The notes under the pieces are model-generated. The model was given only the letters and a program-made list of their open reading frames with translations. It was not told the DNA's origin and searched no databases. Of a DNA stretch of 64,000 nt, positions 16,863 to 24,924 are shown in pieces. Both the position numbers and the translations under genes were made by a program. The number at the start of each line of letters is the position of its first letter. The stretch's first letter is position 1. This DNA comes from Flexivirga meconopsidis (lineage in GTDB: Bacteria; Actinomycetota; Actinomycetes; Actinomycetales; Dermatophilaceae): contig NZ_JAOBQJ010000001.1 of the NCBI RefSeq assembly GCF_026162425.1, positions 496,001 through 560,000 of the forward strand, given 5' to 3'.

Positions 16863-18320
16863 TCAGTCAACCGGCCCGTCGACCTCGATGCCGAACGAAC
16901 CGACGAGCGCGGCGAGTCCCGCGTTCCAGCCGGCCGACACATTGCGCACCTTCCAGCCGTCGCCGCGCCGATAGACCTGCACCAGCAGGGCGGCCCGTTC
17001 GTCGCCGAGTTCGGCCGACAGATGGAAGGTTTCGGACTGATCGGTGCCAGACCCGGTGACGGTCGCCCGCAGCCCGGCGAGAGCGGCCAGTGTGTCGGGC
17101 GGATCGATGGCGACGCCGACCGCCACCGACTGCACCTGCTCGGCGAGCGCAGCGGTGTCGAGTTCGATCCGCCCGGCCGCGGTCAGCCGGACAACCCCAT
17201 CGCCGGAGACGGGCTGGTTGTAGAACACAAGCCCGTGTTCGCCGACGGCCCGTCCCCGGGCGTCGAGTTCGCAGGCAATGAGATCGACCTGCGGGTCACC
17301 GGCGGCCTCGACCTGCACGGTGAGCCGATGGGTGGACAGCACCGAATTCTGCCCGCGGGTCAGCGCTCGAACCGGGGGCGGGCTGTCGTCGGGCGGATTG
17401 CCTTCCGGCTCCGGCGCCTCCGCGGGCACCGTTGCCGTTTCCGCGGCACCGAGCGGCAGCGGAAGGTGCGCCACCCGCACCGGCGCGAGATTCGAGACCG
17501 GGGTCGCCGCAAGTGCCTCCTGCAACCGCCTGGCGAAATCGGTGCCCCCGAGCGGCCGCTCGTCAGGGCGCTTCGACATCGCCGCCTCGACCACCTCGCG
17601 CAGCGGTGCACTCACCGTCGGTGGCAGGTTGGGCACCGGTTCGTTGACGTGCGCCAGGGCGAAGCCGACCGCGGTGTCCGACGAGTAGGGCAGCCGGCCG
17701 ACGAGGAGTTCGTAGGCGACGATCCCGAGTGAGTAGACGTCCGATTGCGGCGTCGCCTCCTTGCCGATCGCGGCCTCCGGCGCGAGGTATTGCGGGGTGC
17801 CCATCACCTCACCGGCGCGGGTCATCGAGGACGCGTCGAGCGCGCGGGCGATGCCGAAATCGGTCAGTTTGGCGGTGGATTCGTCGTCCACCACGATGTT
17901 GGCCGGCTTCACGTCGCGGTGCACGATGCCCTTGGTGTGCGCCGCGTGCAGTGCGGTCGCGGCCTGCACCAGCAGGTGCACCGCGTCCACCTCCGCCAGC
18001 GGCGCTTCCTCGGCGATGATCTGCGACAGCGGCCGGCCGTCGACCAGCTCGAGCACCAGGAACGCGGTGCCGTGGTCCTCCCCGTAGTCGTGGACCTGGG
18101 CGATATTGCCGTGACTGAGCTTGGCGGCGTTACGCGCCTCGACCCGGAACCGCGCGAGGAACGCCGGGTCGTCGGTCAGCGAGGCCCGCAGCAGCTTGAT
18201 CGCCACCGGGCGCTCCAGCACTTCGTCGGTGGCCCGCCATACCTCGCCCATGCCACCACCGGCGATCCGCGAGGTCAGCAGATAGCGGCCACCGACGACC
18301 GTGCCGTCGCTCCGCTGCAT
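16863..18320 (-). CDS. Ser/Thr protein kinase fused to a TerD-type domain
   Basis: 485 residues from ATG 18320. Residues about 10-270 are a Hanks-type kinase: glycine loop RIAGGGMGEVWRATD, catalytic Lys in PVAIKLLR, catalytic loop VHRDVKPANIVVDD, LTDFGIARAL, GTPQYLAPEA. A Pro/Glu linker follows, then residues 318-485 match TerD-type tellurium/stress-response domains: LTRGQNSVL start, DLIACELDARGRAVGEHGLV with FYNQP, and VQVYRRGDGWKVRNVSAGWN near the end. No membrane helix separates the two, so the whole protein is cytosolic, unlike PknB receptors. TerD domains often bind Ca2+; a kinase tethered to one suggests metal- or stress-gated signalling (inference). Divergent from the MFS gene. Confidence 0.85.
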   Translation of the reverse strand: MQRSDGTVVGGRYLLTSRIAGGGMGEVWRATDEVLERPVAIKLLRASLTDDPAFLARFRVEARNAAKLSHGNIAQVHDYGEDHGTAFLVLELVDGRPLSQIIAEEAPLAEVDAVHLLVQAATALHAAHTKGIVHRDVKPANIVVDDESTAKLTDFGIARALDASSMTRAGEVMGTPQYLAPEAAIGKEATPQSDVYSLGIVAYELLVGRLPYSSDTAVGFALAHVNEPVPNLPPTVSAPLREVVEAAMSKRPDERPLGGTDFARRLQEALAATPVSNLAPVRVAHLPLPLGAAETATVPAEAPEPEGNPPDDSPPPVRALTRGQNSVLSTHRLTVQVEAAGDPQVDLIACELDARGRAVGEHGLVFYNQPVSGDGVVRLTAAGRIELDTAALAEQVQSVAVGVAIDPPDTLAALAGLRATVTGSGTDQSETFHLSAELGDERAALLVQVYRRGDGWKVRNVSAGWNAGLAALVGSFGIEVDGPVD

Positions 18321-18445
18321 GTTCACCCCGTGCCTCCCTGTCCGCGCAAACCCTATCGACGTCCGACAGGCGGGCTCGCGTTCCGGGCAGCCGGCCGGCC
18401 GCATACATTGATCCCCGACATTTGTCACGACCGAAGGAGCACGCG

Positions 18446-19714
18446 GTGAGCAGCCTGCGCGGCATGTTCGCCGACACGCGCCCCTTGCAAGTGCCGGCAT
18501 TCCGGCGCCTCTGGACCGCCAACATCGTCACGGTCATCGGCGCCCAGCTGACCGTCGTCGCGGTGCCGGCGCAGATCTACGCCGAGACCGACAGCTCGGC
18601 ATACGTGGGGCTCACCGGCATCTTCGGCCTCGTCCCGCTCGTCGTTTTCGGGCTGTATGGCGGGGCTCTCGCCGACGTGATGGACCGCCGCAGGTTGCTG
18701 ATGATCTCCACGGTCGGGCTGATCGCCAGCAGCGCGCTCTTCTGGTTGCAGGCGGCGCTCAGCCTGCACAACGTCTGGCTGATCCTGGTGCTCTTCGCGG
18801 TGCAACAGGCCTTCTTCGCGGTCAACCAGCCGACCCGCAGCGCGCTGCTGCCGCGGCTGATCCCGCGCGAGCAACTGCCGGCCGCCAACTCCCTGAACAT
18901 GACCGTGATGCAGTTCGGGGCGATCGCCGGGCCGATGGTCGGCGGCGCGCTGATCCCGGTGCTGGGCTACTCCTGGCTCTACCTGACCGACACCATCACC
19001 CTCTTCGCAACCCTGTGGGCGGTCGTCGGGCTGCCCGCCATGCCACCCGGTGCCGAGGCCGCGGCCCGCGCCGGATTGCGTTCGGTGCTGGACGGATTCG
19101 CCTACCTGCGCGGTCACAAGGTGCTGTTGATGTCGTTCCTGGTCGACATCATCGCGATGGTCTTCGGCATGCCGCGGGCACTCTTCCCGCAGGTCGCGCA
19201 CGAGAGCTTCGGCGGCCCGACCGACGGCGGCCTGGCGTTTGCGTTGCTCTTCGCCGCGATCCCCGCCGGTGCGGTGCTCGGTGGCATCTTCTCCGGGTGG
19301 GTGTCCCGGGTCGAACGTCAAGGCCTGGCAGTGGTTTGCGCGATCGTCGTGTGGGGTGCCTCGATGGTCGTCTTCGGCCTTGCGGTCGGCGCCGCGGGCG
19401 GCACGGCGGGCGTCTTCCTGGTGATCGCGCTCGCGGGCCTGATCATCGGCGGCGCCGCCGACATGGCGTCGGCGGCGTTCCGGTCGACGATGCTGCAGGA
19501 GTCGGCAACCGACGAGGTGCGCGGCCGGTTGCAGGGCGTCTTCATCGTGGTGGTCGCGGGCGGTCCCCGGATCGCCGACGTCGTGCACGGCGGTGCGGCT
19601 GCTGTGGCGGGGACCGCCGTGGCGGCCGCGGGCGGTGGCGTGCTGGTGATCGCTCTGGTGCTCGCGGCCAGCTCCGCCATACCGGTGTTCGTGCGCTACC
19701 GCGTCGCCCGCTGA
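18446..19714 (+). CDS. MFS exporter (EntS/MFS_3-like)
   Basis: 422 residues with about 12 membrane helices. GTG 18446 has GAAGGAG eight bases upstream; a TTG at 18422 lies before that site. The motif-A loop is YGGALADVMDRRRLL, and FAVQQAFFAVNQPTRSALLP then RLIPREQLPAANSLN is characteristic of the MFS_3 (enterobactin-exporter-like) group. Likely substrate is a drug or siderophore-like metabolite, unproven. Divergent from the kinase-TerD gene and convergent with the MMPL gene; a GC-rich hairpin at 19739 lies after its stop. Confidence 0.85.
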   Translation: MSSLRGMFADTRPLQVPAFRRLWTANIVTVIGAQLTVVAVPAQIYAETDSSAYVGLTGIFGLVPLVVFGLYGGALADVMDRRRLLMISTVGLIASSALFWLQAALSLHNVWLILVLFAVQQAFFAVNQPTRSALLPRLIPREQLPAANSLNMTVMQFGAIAGPMVGGALIPVLGYSWLYLTDTITLFATLWAVVGLPAMPPGAEAAARAGLRSVLDGFAYLRGHKVLLMSFLVDIIAMVFGMPRALFPQVAHESFGGPTDGGLAFALLFAAIPAGAVLGGIFSGWVSRVERQGLAVVCAIVVWGASMVVFGLAVGAAGGTAGVFLVIALAGLIIGGAADMASAAFRSTMLQESATDEVRGRLQGVFIVVVAGGPRIADVVHGGAAAVAGTAVAAAGGGVLVIALVLAASSAIPVFVRYRVAR

Positions 19715-19738
19715 CCCCGCTCCCCGCGTCGACCATTC

Positions 19739-19759
19739 CCCCCGTCGATCAGACGGGGG
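19739..19759. terminator. GC-rich hairpin between convergent MFS and MMPL genes
   Basis: CCCCCGTC and GACGGGGG pair perfectly over 8 bp around a GATCA loop. It stands 24 bases after the MFS stop and overlaps the last codons and stop of the MMPL gene. There is no T-tract on either side, so it would be an unconventional bidirectional terminator. Confidence 0.4.
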
Positions 19760-21896
19760 CGCCCACCTGCTCCCGCAGCTCGTCCCCGCCGGGCCCGGCG
19801 TCGGCGCGCGTATCGCCCTGGTGACCCGGCCACCACGCCTTCGCGCCGATCAGCGCGGTGAGCGCCGGGGTGAAGATCGTCGCCATCAGGAAGGCGGCCA
19901 TCACGATGCCGGATGCGAGCGCGAAGCCCATCGACGACAGCAGCGAGTTGCCGGCCAGCATCAGCGACCCGAACGAACCGGCGAGGATCAGACCCGCCGC
20001 ACCGATCGTCGGCCCGGCGTGGCGGATCGCGATCGCTGCCGCGTCCCGCGGGCTGAGCCCCTCCTGGGCCTCCTCCCGCAGCCGGGCGACCATCAGGATG
20101 TTGTAGTCGGTGCCGAGCGCGACCACGAACATGTACATGATCAGCGGCAGCATGAACATCAGGCCGCTCTCGCCCTGAATCCCTTGGAAGATCAACGTCG
20201 TTGCGCCGAGTGTCGCAAGGAATCCCAGCCCGACCGAGACCATGAGATACCAGGGCGCGACCAGGCTGCGCAGCAGCAGGCCGAGCACGATCATGATCAG
20301 CACCGCGGCGACCGGGAAGACCACCGCGTAGTCACGGTTCATCGCGGCCTTGATGTCGACGTAGACGGAGGTGATGCCACCGACATACGCCTTCGCCTGG
20401 GGCGGTGCGTTCTGGTGTGCGGCGTCCCGCAGCGGTCCACTGACCGTGTTGAGCGCGGCATCGGACTCGGGGCTTGCCTTGAGCACCACTGAGAAGTCGG
20501 CGGTCCGGCCGTCCTTGGAGTACTTCGGGTCGGCCACCTGCCCGACGCCGTCCACCGCCGCCAGCTTGTCCTTGTATGACGCCATCGCGGCCTTGTCCAA
20601 CGGCTGGTCCGCCTGGACGAACACGTCGGTGGGGTTGGTGGCACCGGCCGGCATGTCGCGCTCGAGATCCTGCAGTGCGACAACGGACTCGGCGGTCTTC
20701 GGCATCGACGAGCCGCTCAGGTCGAAGGTCGGCTTGAAGCCGAGCGCCGAGATCGCGAGGGCCAGCATGATGACGCCCGACACGCCGGCATACATCGCTG
20801 GACGCCTGGCGAGCGAGCGGCCGATCGCGGCATACCGCGCGCCGGTGGGTTCGTGCTGCCACGCCTTGGACGGCCAGAAGACCTTGGTGCCGAGCAGCGA
20901 CACCACCGCGGGCACCAGCGTCAGGCCGGCGAGCAGCGTGACCGCGACCGCGATCGCGAGCGACGGACCCATCGCCTTGAGCATGCCGAGGGTCGACAGG
21001 GTCATCGCCAGGAACGCGATGATCACCACGCCGGCGGCGGAGGCGATCGCCTCGCCGACGCGGGTCACCGCGCTCACCATGGCCTGCTTGGGATCCTCAC
21101 CGGCGCGCAGGCGCTCGCGGTAACGGAACATCAGAAACAGGATGTAGTCGGTGCCGACGCCGAACAGCACGACGATCAGCAACTGGTTGATCGAACTGTC
21201 GGCCTTCAGTCCGAAACCCTTGGCAGCAAATCCGATCAGGCCATTGGCGACCTGGCTGACGATGCCGATCAGCACGATCGGCAGGAACGCGATGATCGGG
21301 CTGCGGAAGATCACCAGCAGCAGCACGATGATCAGCAGGATGGTCGCGATCCCGATGATCGCGTCGGAGTTGCCGGAGGCCTTCTGTTGGTCCAGGCTCT
21401 GCGCGAGTGATCCGGTGGTGCCCACCTTGAGGTCGCTGCCCTTGACCATCGGGCCGAGCGCGTCGCGCACCTGCTGCGCGGAGTCGTTGAGCTTCTGGTA
21501 GTTGCTCTGGGTCTGCTCGGGTGTCTTGAACAGCAGCGTCTGCACCAGTTTCTTGGGCGACGGCGGTGCCGGGATCACCTGCTGGATGTTCTCGATCTTC
21601 TTGCCGGACAGTTGCGCCGCGAAGGAATTGATCTTCGCCGAGTCCGCCGCGGTGAGCGGCTTGCCGTCCTCGCGCTGGAAGACCGCGATCATCGACGGTG
21701 TGAACGCCGCCGGGAACGCCGACTGCTGAATGTCGGCCGCCTTGATCGACTCGTAGTGGCGCGGCAGGAAGTCGCTCTCGTCGCTGCTGTTCGGCAGCGA
21801 GGGTGCGAGCGACACGATCGCGATCGCGGCCACGATCCAGGCGGCGATCACCTGCCACGGGTGCTTGACGACATACCGGCCGAGGCTGGCGAACAT
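19749..21896 (-). CDS. MMPL-family RND transporter
   Basis: 715 residues with the MmpL layout: one N-terminal helix (HPWQVIAAWIVAAIAIVSLA), a large extracytoplasmic loop, five helices, a second loop and five more helices. LLIVVLFGVGTDYILFLMFR and YMFVVALGTDYNILMVARLR are the paired TM4/TM10 segments whose GTDY Asp-Tyr residues carry protons. Such proteins export lipids, glycolipids or siderophores across the membrane. A promoter and a perfect palindrome lie directly upstream (21917-21974), so expression is probably repressor-controlled. Cargo unknown; the lipid-type locus at 56-64 kb is remote. Confidence 0.9.
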   Translation of the reverse strand: MFASLGRYVVKHPWQVIAAWIVAAIAIVSLAPSLPNSSDESDFLPRHYESIKAADIQQSAFPAAFTPSMIAVFQREDGKPLTAADSAKINSFAAQLSGKKIENIQQVIPAPPSPKKLVQTLLFKTPEQTQSNYQKLNDSAQQVRDALGPMVKGSDLKVGTTGSLAQSLDQQKASGNSDAIIGIATILLIIVLLLVIFRSPIIAFLPIVLIGIVSQVANGLIGFAAKGFGLKADSSINQLLIVVLFGVGTDYILFLMFRYRERLRAGEDPKQAMVSAVTRVGEAIASAAGVVIIAFLAMTLSTLGMLKAMGPSLAIAVAVTLLAGLTLVPAVVSLLGTKVFWPSKAWQHEPTGARYAAIGRSLARRPAMYAGVSGVIMLALAISALGFKPTFDLSGSSMPKTAESVVALQDLERDMPAGATNPTDVFVQADQPLDKAAMASYKDKLAAVDGVGQVADPKYSKDGRTADFSVVLKASPESDAALNTVSGPLRDAAHQNAPPQAKAYVGGITSVYVDIKAAMNRDYAVVFPVAAVLIMIVLGLLLRSLVAPWYLMVSVGLGFLATLGATTLIFQGIQGESGLMFMLPLIMYMFVVALGTDYNILMVARLREEAQEGLSPRDAAAIAIRHAGPTIGAAGLILAGSFGSLMLAGNSLLSSMGFALASGIVMAAFLMATIFTPALTALIGAKAWWPGHQGDTRADAGPGGDELREQVGAPV

Positions 21897-21916
21897 GAAC
21901 TCCCCGATTCTTCAAG

Positions 21917-21932
21917 ACGCGATCTATCGCGT
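21917..21932. promoter_or_regulatory. Perfect palindromic operator upstream of the MMPL gene
   Basis: ACGCGATCTATCGCGT is a perfect 7-2-7 inverted repeat 20 bases upstream of the MMPL start codon, just downstream of a predicted promoter. Size and symmetry fit a TetR-family repressor; the repressor gene is not adjacent. Confidence 0.6.
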
Positions 21933-21944
21933 TGTGTCGGTCTC

Positions 21945-21974
21945 ACAGTAGGCGCACAGTGGTGCGACCGTCAA
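21945..21974 (-). promoter_or_regulatory. Predicted sigma-70-type promoter of the MMPL gene
   Basis: On the minus strand TTGACG (21974-21969) and TACTGT (21950-21945) are separated by 18 bp. Initiation would fall between here and the palindrome at 21917-21932, which would then block early elongation or polymerase binding. Confidence 0.45.
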
Positions 21975-22090
21975 CGAGGATGCCGCGCGCTCGCGGCGCG
22001 CGCATCCGCCGTCGGAGGGGTTTGCGGCGGTTCGCCATACGACTTAGGTATGCCGTCCGCCACGGGTATGACGAAAGCCGCGGTGAGAGC

Positions 22091-23119
22091 ATGGCGTCCG
22101 TGGAACCGCCCGTGCTCTTCTCCGTCGCCCCCGACTACTACCGGTTCGCGGTCGCCGAGTTGCGACACGCACTCGATGTGACCAAGGTGCAGCGGGTCGG
22201 ACCGGACGCAGGGGTCGTCAGTCTCGGCGCGGGCGGCATCGCGGACGTCGCCGACGCGTGCCTGGGCGGAGAGTTGCCGTTGATCCGGCACCTGGCCCAG
22301 GCGGACGCGGTGCGCGGTGCCGGCGGCTTCGAGCGGCCGGACGACCTGGCCGAGTGGGCCGTGAGCGTGCTGCTGGCATCGCTTGAGACCGGCGACACGA
22401 TCAGCCTGCACACGTGGGACAGCGGCGAGGCGCCGTTCGCGCCGGGCAAAGTGCGGCGACCCCTCCTGGAACTCTTGCTTGACAACGGGATCCGCGTCGT
22501 CACCAGCGACGCCTCTCGAGTCGGCAGTGTGTGTCTCGGTGCCGAGCGGGTGGTTGCCGGCGTCAACTCGACCGACGTGTCGCTGGTCGACTGGGCTGGC
22601 GGCCGGATCCGCCTCGCGACCCGCCCCGAGCAGGTGTCCCGCGCCGAGTTCAAGCTCGAGGAGCTGTTCGGATTCGTCGGCGAGCCGGTCGGATCGACCG
22701 CCGTCGACCTCGGCGCCAGCCCAGGCGGCTGGACCCGCATCCTCGCCGACCGCGGCTTCACGACCATCCACGCGGTCGACCCCGCCGAGCTCGACCAGCG
22801 GGTGCTTGACCTGCCAGGGGTCGAGCACCACAAGCAGACCGCCGGGGACTTCGTGAAGGACTGGGAGGGCGAGCCGGTCGACCTCATCGTCAACGACATG
22901 CGGATGGTGCCGCAGCTGACCGCGCACACCATGGTCGAGGCCGCACGGTTGCTGCGGCCCGGTGGGCAGGCGGTGATCACCTTGAAGCTGGGCACCAACA
23001 ACCCGGTCAAGCAGATCGACGATGCGTTGGAAATGCTTGGTGCGTCATACGATCCGAGTTTCATGCGGCAGCTGCAGCACAACCGGCACGAGGTCACGCT
23101 GGTGGCGACCCGTCGCTGA
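22091..23119 (+). CDS. FtsJ/RlmM-like SAM-dependent RNA 2'-O-methyltransferase
   Basis: 342 residues from ATG 22091. The N-terminal half resembles the RNA-binding part of RlmM-type enzymes, with SRAEFKLEELFGF marking the FtsJ K residue. The Rossmann domain begins at AVDLGASPGGWTRIL (SAM motif I), continues with AVDPAELD, LIVNDMRM and PGGQAVITLKLG, giving the K-D-K catalytic pattern of FtsJ enzymes. RlmM methylates C2498 of 23S rRNA in proteobacteria; the same target here is inference. It stands alone, divergent from the MMPL gene. Confidence 0.8.
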   Translation: MASVEPPVLFSVAPDYYRFAVAELRHALDVTKVQRVGPDAGVVSLGAGGIADVADACLGGELPLIRHLAQADAVRGAGGFERPDDLAEWAVSVLLASLETGDTISLHTWDSGEAPFAPGKVRRPLLELLLDNGIRVVTSDASRVGSVCLGAERVVAGVNSTDVSLVDWAGGRIRLATRPEQVSRAEFKLEELFGFVGEPVGSTAVDLGASPGGWTRILADRGFTTIHAVDPAELDQRVLDLPGVEHHKQTAGDFVKDWEGEPVDLIVNDMRMVPQLTAHTMVEAARLLRPGGQAVITLKLGTNNPVKQIDDALEMLGASYDPSFMRQLQHNRHEVTLVATRR

Positions 23120-23129
23120 CCGACCCGGA

Positions 23130-23723
23130 TCAGGCGACGACGGCCGCGGCGCTGCGCGCGCGTAGATGACGGCGCTCCAGCAGACTCCAGGTCGAGCTGG
23201 TGAGCAGGTAGAGCATCGCTGCGAGCGGCATGAACGCGGCGAACAGCACCGAGCCGAGGGACAGGTATGGCGTGACGCGCTGCATGCGCTCCATCGCGGC
23301 CGCCACCTCGGCCGGTTGATCGTCGGGCAGCTTGAGCGGCGCCGGGTTGGCGCGCGCGTCGAGCACGGTCAGCCAGCCGACGGCGGCGATGCAGGCCAGC
23401 ACACCGAGCAGCACGAACACCGCCGGCCAGCCCGCGCTCAGCAGGTGGGCGGACATCGGCGCGCCGAGCAGGGTCTGGTCAAGTAACAGGTTGTGCTGTC
23501 CGGCGATCACCGGAGCGGTGAAGAGCCGGTAGACGACGCCGAAGATCGGCACCTGCGCAACGAGGGTGAGCAGGCCCGGTTTGCGCATCAGCGGATGGAG
23601 CGCAAGCCGGGCGAGCAGGGTGATGCCGGCAATCAGCAGGATTGCCGGAGCATGCGGAATCAGCGGCAGCAGAACGACATACAGCAGATGGACCAGCGGG
23701 TCGAGGACGATAAACGGGTTCAC
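23130..23723 (-). CDS. Short YidC/Oxa1-family membrane protein lacking the cytosolic hairpin
   Basis: 197 residues with about five hydrophobic segments. LLARLALHPLM keeps the family Arg and HP/FP pattern at the end of the first core helix and QVPIFGVVYRLF matches the start of the next, but only about eight residues lie between them. In YidC and Oxa1 this position holds a 50-60-residue helical hairpin that contacts substrate and ribosome. The rest (YLSLGSVLFAAFMPLAAMLY, then SSTWSLLERRHLR) is recognisable. It is 60 bases downstream of a DUF6412-type gene, a pairing I associate with accessory YidC paralogs in streptomycetes. Whether it still inserts proteins is unclear. Confidence 0.72.
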   Translation of the reverse strand: MNPFIVLDPLVHLLYVVLLPLIPHAPAILLIAGITLLARLALHPLMRKPGLLTLVAQVPIFGVVYRLFTAPVIAGQHNLLLDQTLLGAPMSAHLLSAGWPAVFVLLGVLACIAAVGWLTVLDARANPAPLKLPDDQPAEVAAAMERMQRVTPYLSLGSVLFAAFMPLAAMLYLLTSSTWSLLERRHLRARSAAAVVA

Positions 23724-23783
23724 GAAAGGACCTCCGAGTCTGTGGGTGAGTGACCAACGGAGGTGGCCCGCGGGGGACCGAGG

Positions 23784-24083
23784 TCAGGCCGGGGCCACCG
23801 GCCCGGGTCCTGGTGCTCTCGGCCTCGGGTGCCCCGGCGCGGCCGGATGGGTGCTGGCGAGCAGCACACCCGGTGCGCGGCTGCGGCGACCGGTGACGAG
23901 GAGCCGAGTGCGGCCGGGGACGACGACTGCGGTGATCAGCAGTGCCGCGAGGACGACGGCGGCGAGCAGCACCAGGGCCGTCGTCGCGTCCGCAGCGGCG
24001 ACAACCGAGCCCAGTAACGCGGCGAGCGCGAGCCAGCCGACGAGGCGGCTGCGCAGCTGCATTCCGAGCGCGGTGGCGATCAC
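23784..24083 (-). CDS. DUF6412-like two-helix membrane protein
   Basis: 99 residues. Two hydrophobic helices (LVGWLALAALLGSVVAAADA and LLAAVVLAALLITAVVVPGR) are followed by a Pro/Arg-rich cytosolic tail ending PGHPRPRAPGPGPVAPA, the arrangement of DUF6412 proteins encoded beside YidC-like insertases. It precedes the short YidC paralog in the same direction and is probably co-transcribed. The family name is from memory of its layout; membrane topology is seen directly. Confidence 0.6.
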   Translation of the reverse strand: MIATALGMQLRSRLVGWLALAALLGSVVAAADATTALVLLAAVVLAALLITAVVVPGRTRLLVTGRRSRAPGVLLASTHPAAPGHPRPRAPGPGPVAPA

Positions 24084-24145
24084 CCGCCCAGTGTGCGCCC
24101 GCGATCCGGCCGCCGCAAACCGCCCGCGCGTGCTTGAGTGGTGTC

Positions 24146-24667
24146 ATGGCCGACATCACTTCCCTGGTCCTTCGCGACGGGTTCGACCGCGTGCACCAGC
24201 AATTGCCTTCGGAACTCGACGGATTGACCGGTGATCAACTGCTCCGGCGACTCGACGCGGATGCCAACCCGATCGGTTGGCTCGCCTGGCACCTGAGCCG
24301 GGTGCAGGACGATCACCTGGCCGACCTCGGCGGCATCGACCAGGTGTGGATCACCGGTGGCTGGTCGACCCGCTTCGCCCTGCCGTATGACGACGGCAGC
24401 ATCGGCTATGGCCAGAGCACCGACGAGGTCGGCGCCTTCGATGTCACCGACACCTCGGTGCTGCTCGGCTATCACGACGCCGTGCACCAGTTGACGATGC
24501 AGGTGCTCGACGGCCTGTCCACCGACGCCGATTACGAGCGCATCGTCGATCGCCGGTGGGACCCGCCGGTGACCGCGGCTGCCCGGCTGGTGTCGGTGAT
24601 CAACGACATCACACAGCACCTGGGCCAGATCGGCTACTTGCGCGGGTTGGTCGAACGCCGCGGCTGA
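24146..24667 (+). CDS. DinB-family (DUF664) four-helix protein
   Basis: 173 residues from ATG 24146. Metal-binding His residues expected of DinB/YfiT folds appear in WLAWHLSRVQDDHLA, YHDAVHQLTM and INDITQHLGQIGYLRGL, in the usual order on helices 2 and 4. In actinobacteria this fold includes mycothiol-dependent enzymes and S-transferases; without a characterised neighbour the substrate is unknown. It is followed eight bases later by a small membrane-protein gene. Confidence 0.8.
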   Translation: MADITSLVLRDGFDRVHQQLPSELDGLTGDQLLRRLDADANPIGWLAWHLSRVQDDHLADLGGIDQVWITGGWSTRFALPYDDGSIGYGQSTDEVGAFDVTDTSVLLGYHDAVHQLTMQVLDGLSTDADYERIVDRRWDPPVTAAARLVSVINDITQHLGQIGYLRGLVERRG

Positions 24668-24675
24668 GGCACGCC

Positions 24676-24924
24676 ATGAGCACCGTCGAGAATCTCCGGG
24701 AGCAGCTTCGCGAGCTGCCATTGCCGGTCCGTTACGGAGTGGTCGGCGGTGTCACGCTGGGGGTGATCGGCGCGATCGTCGGCCTGGTGATCGGGCTGCG
24801 GACCTACGCGCCCACCTCGTGGGCCGCGGCGATCGAGCTCGGCCTGCCGTCGGCGTTCGTCGGTGCTGTCCTCGGCGCCGTCGTGGGGCTCGTGCACGGC
24901 GCCATACGGCTGCTGCGGCGGTGA
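24676..24924 (+). CDS. Small two-helix membrane protein
   Basis: 82 residues. An amphipathic N-terminus (MSTVENLREQLRELPLPVRY) leads into two hydrophobic segments (GVVGGVTLGVIGAIVGLVIG and LPSAFVGAVLGAVVGLVHGA) and ends in a basic RLLRR. No family recognised. It lies eight bases after the DinB gene and its stop overlaps the GTG start of the glycosyltransferase 2 gene (GTGA at 24921), so it is part of a three-gene unit. Confidence 0.6.
   Translation: MSTVENLREQLRELPLPVRYGVVGGVTLGVIGAIVGLVIGLRTYAPTSWAAAIELGLPSAFVGAVLGAVVGLVHGAIRLLRR

Noticed and set aside
23942-24145. N-terminal extension of the DinB-family gene
   Set aside because: Arg/Pro-rich translation opposite the DUF6412 gene; family homology begins at ATG 24146.
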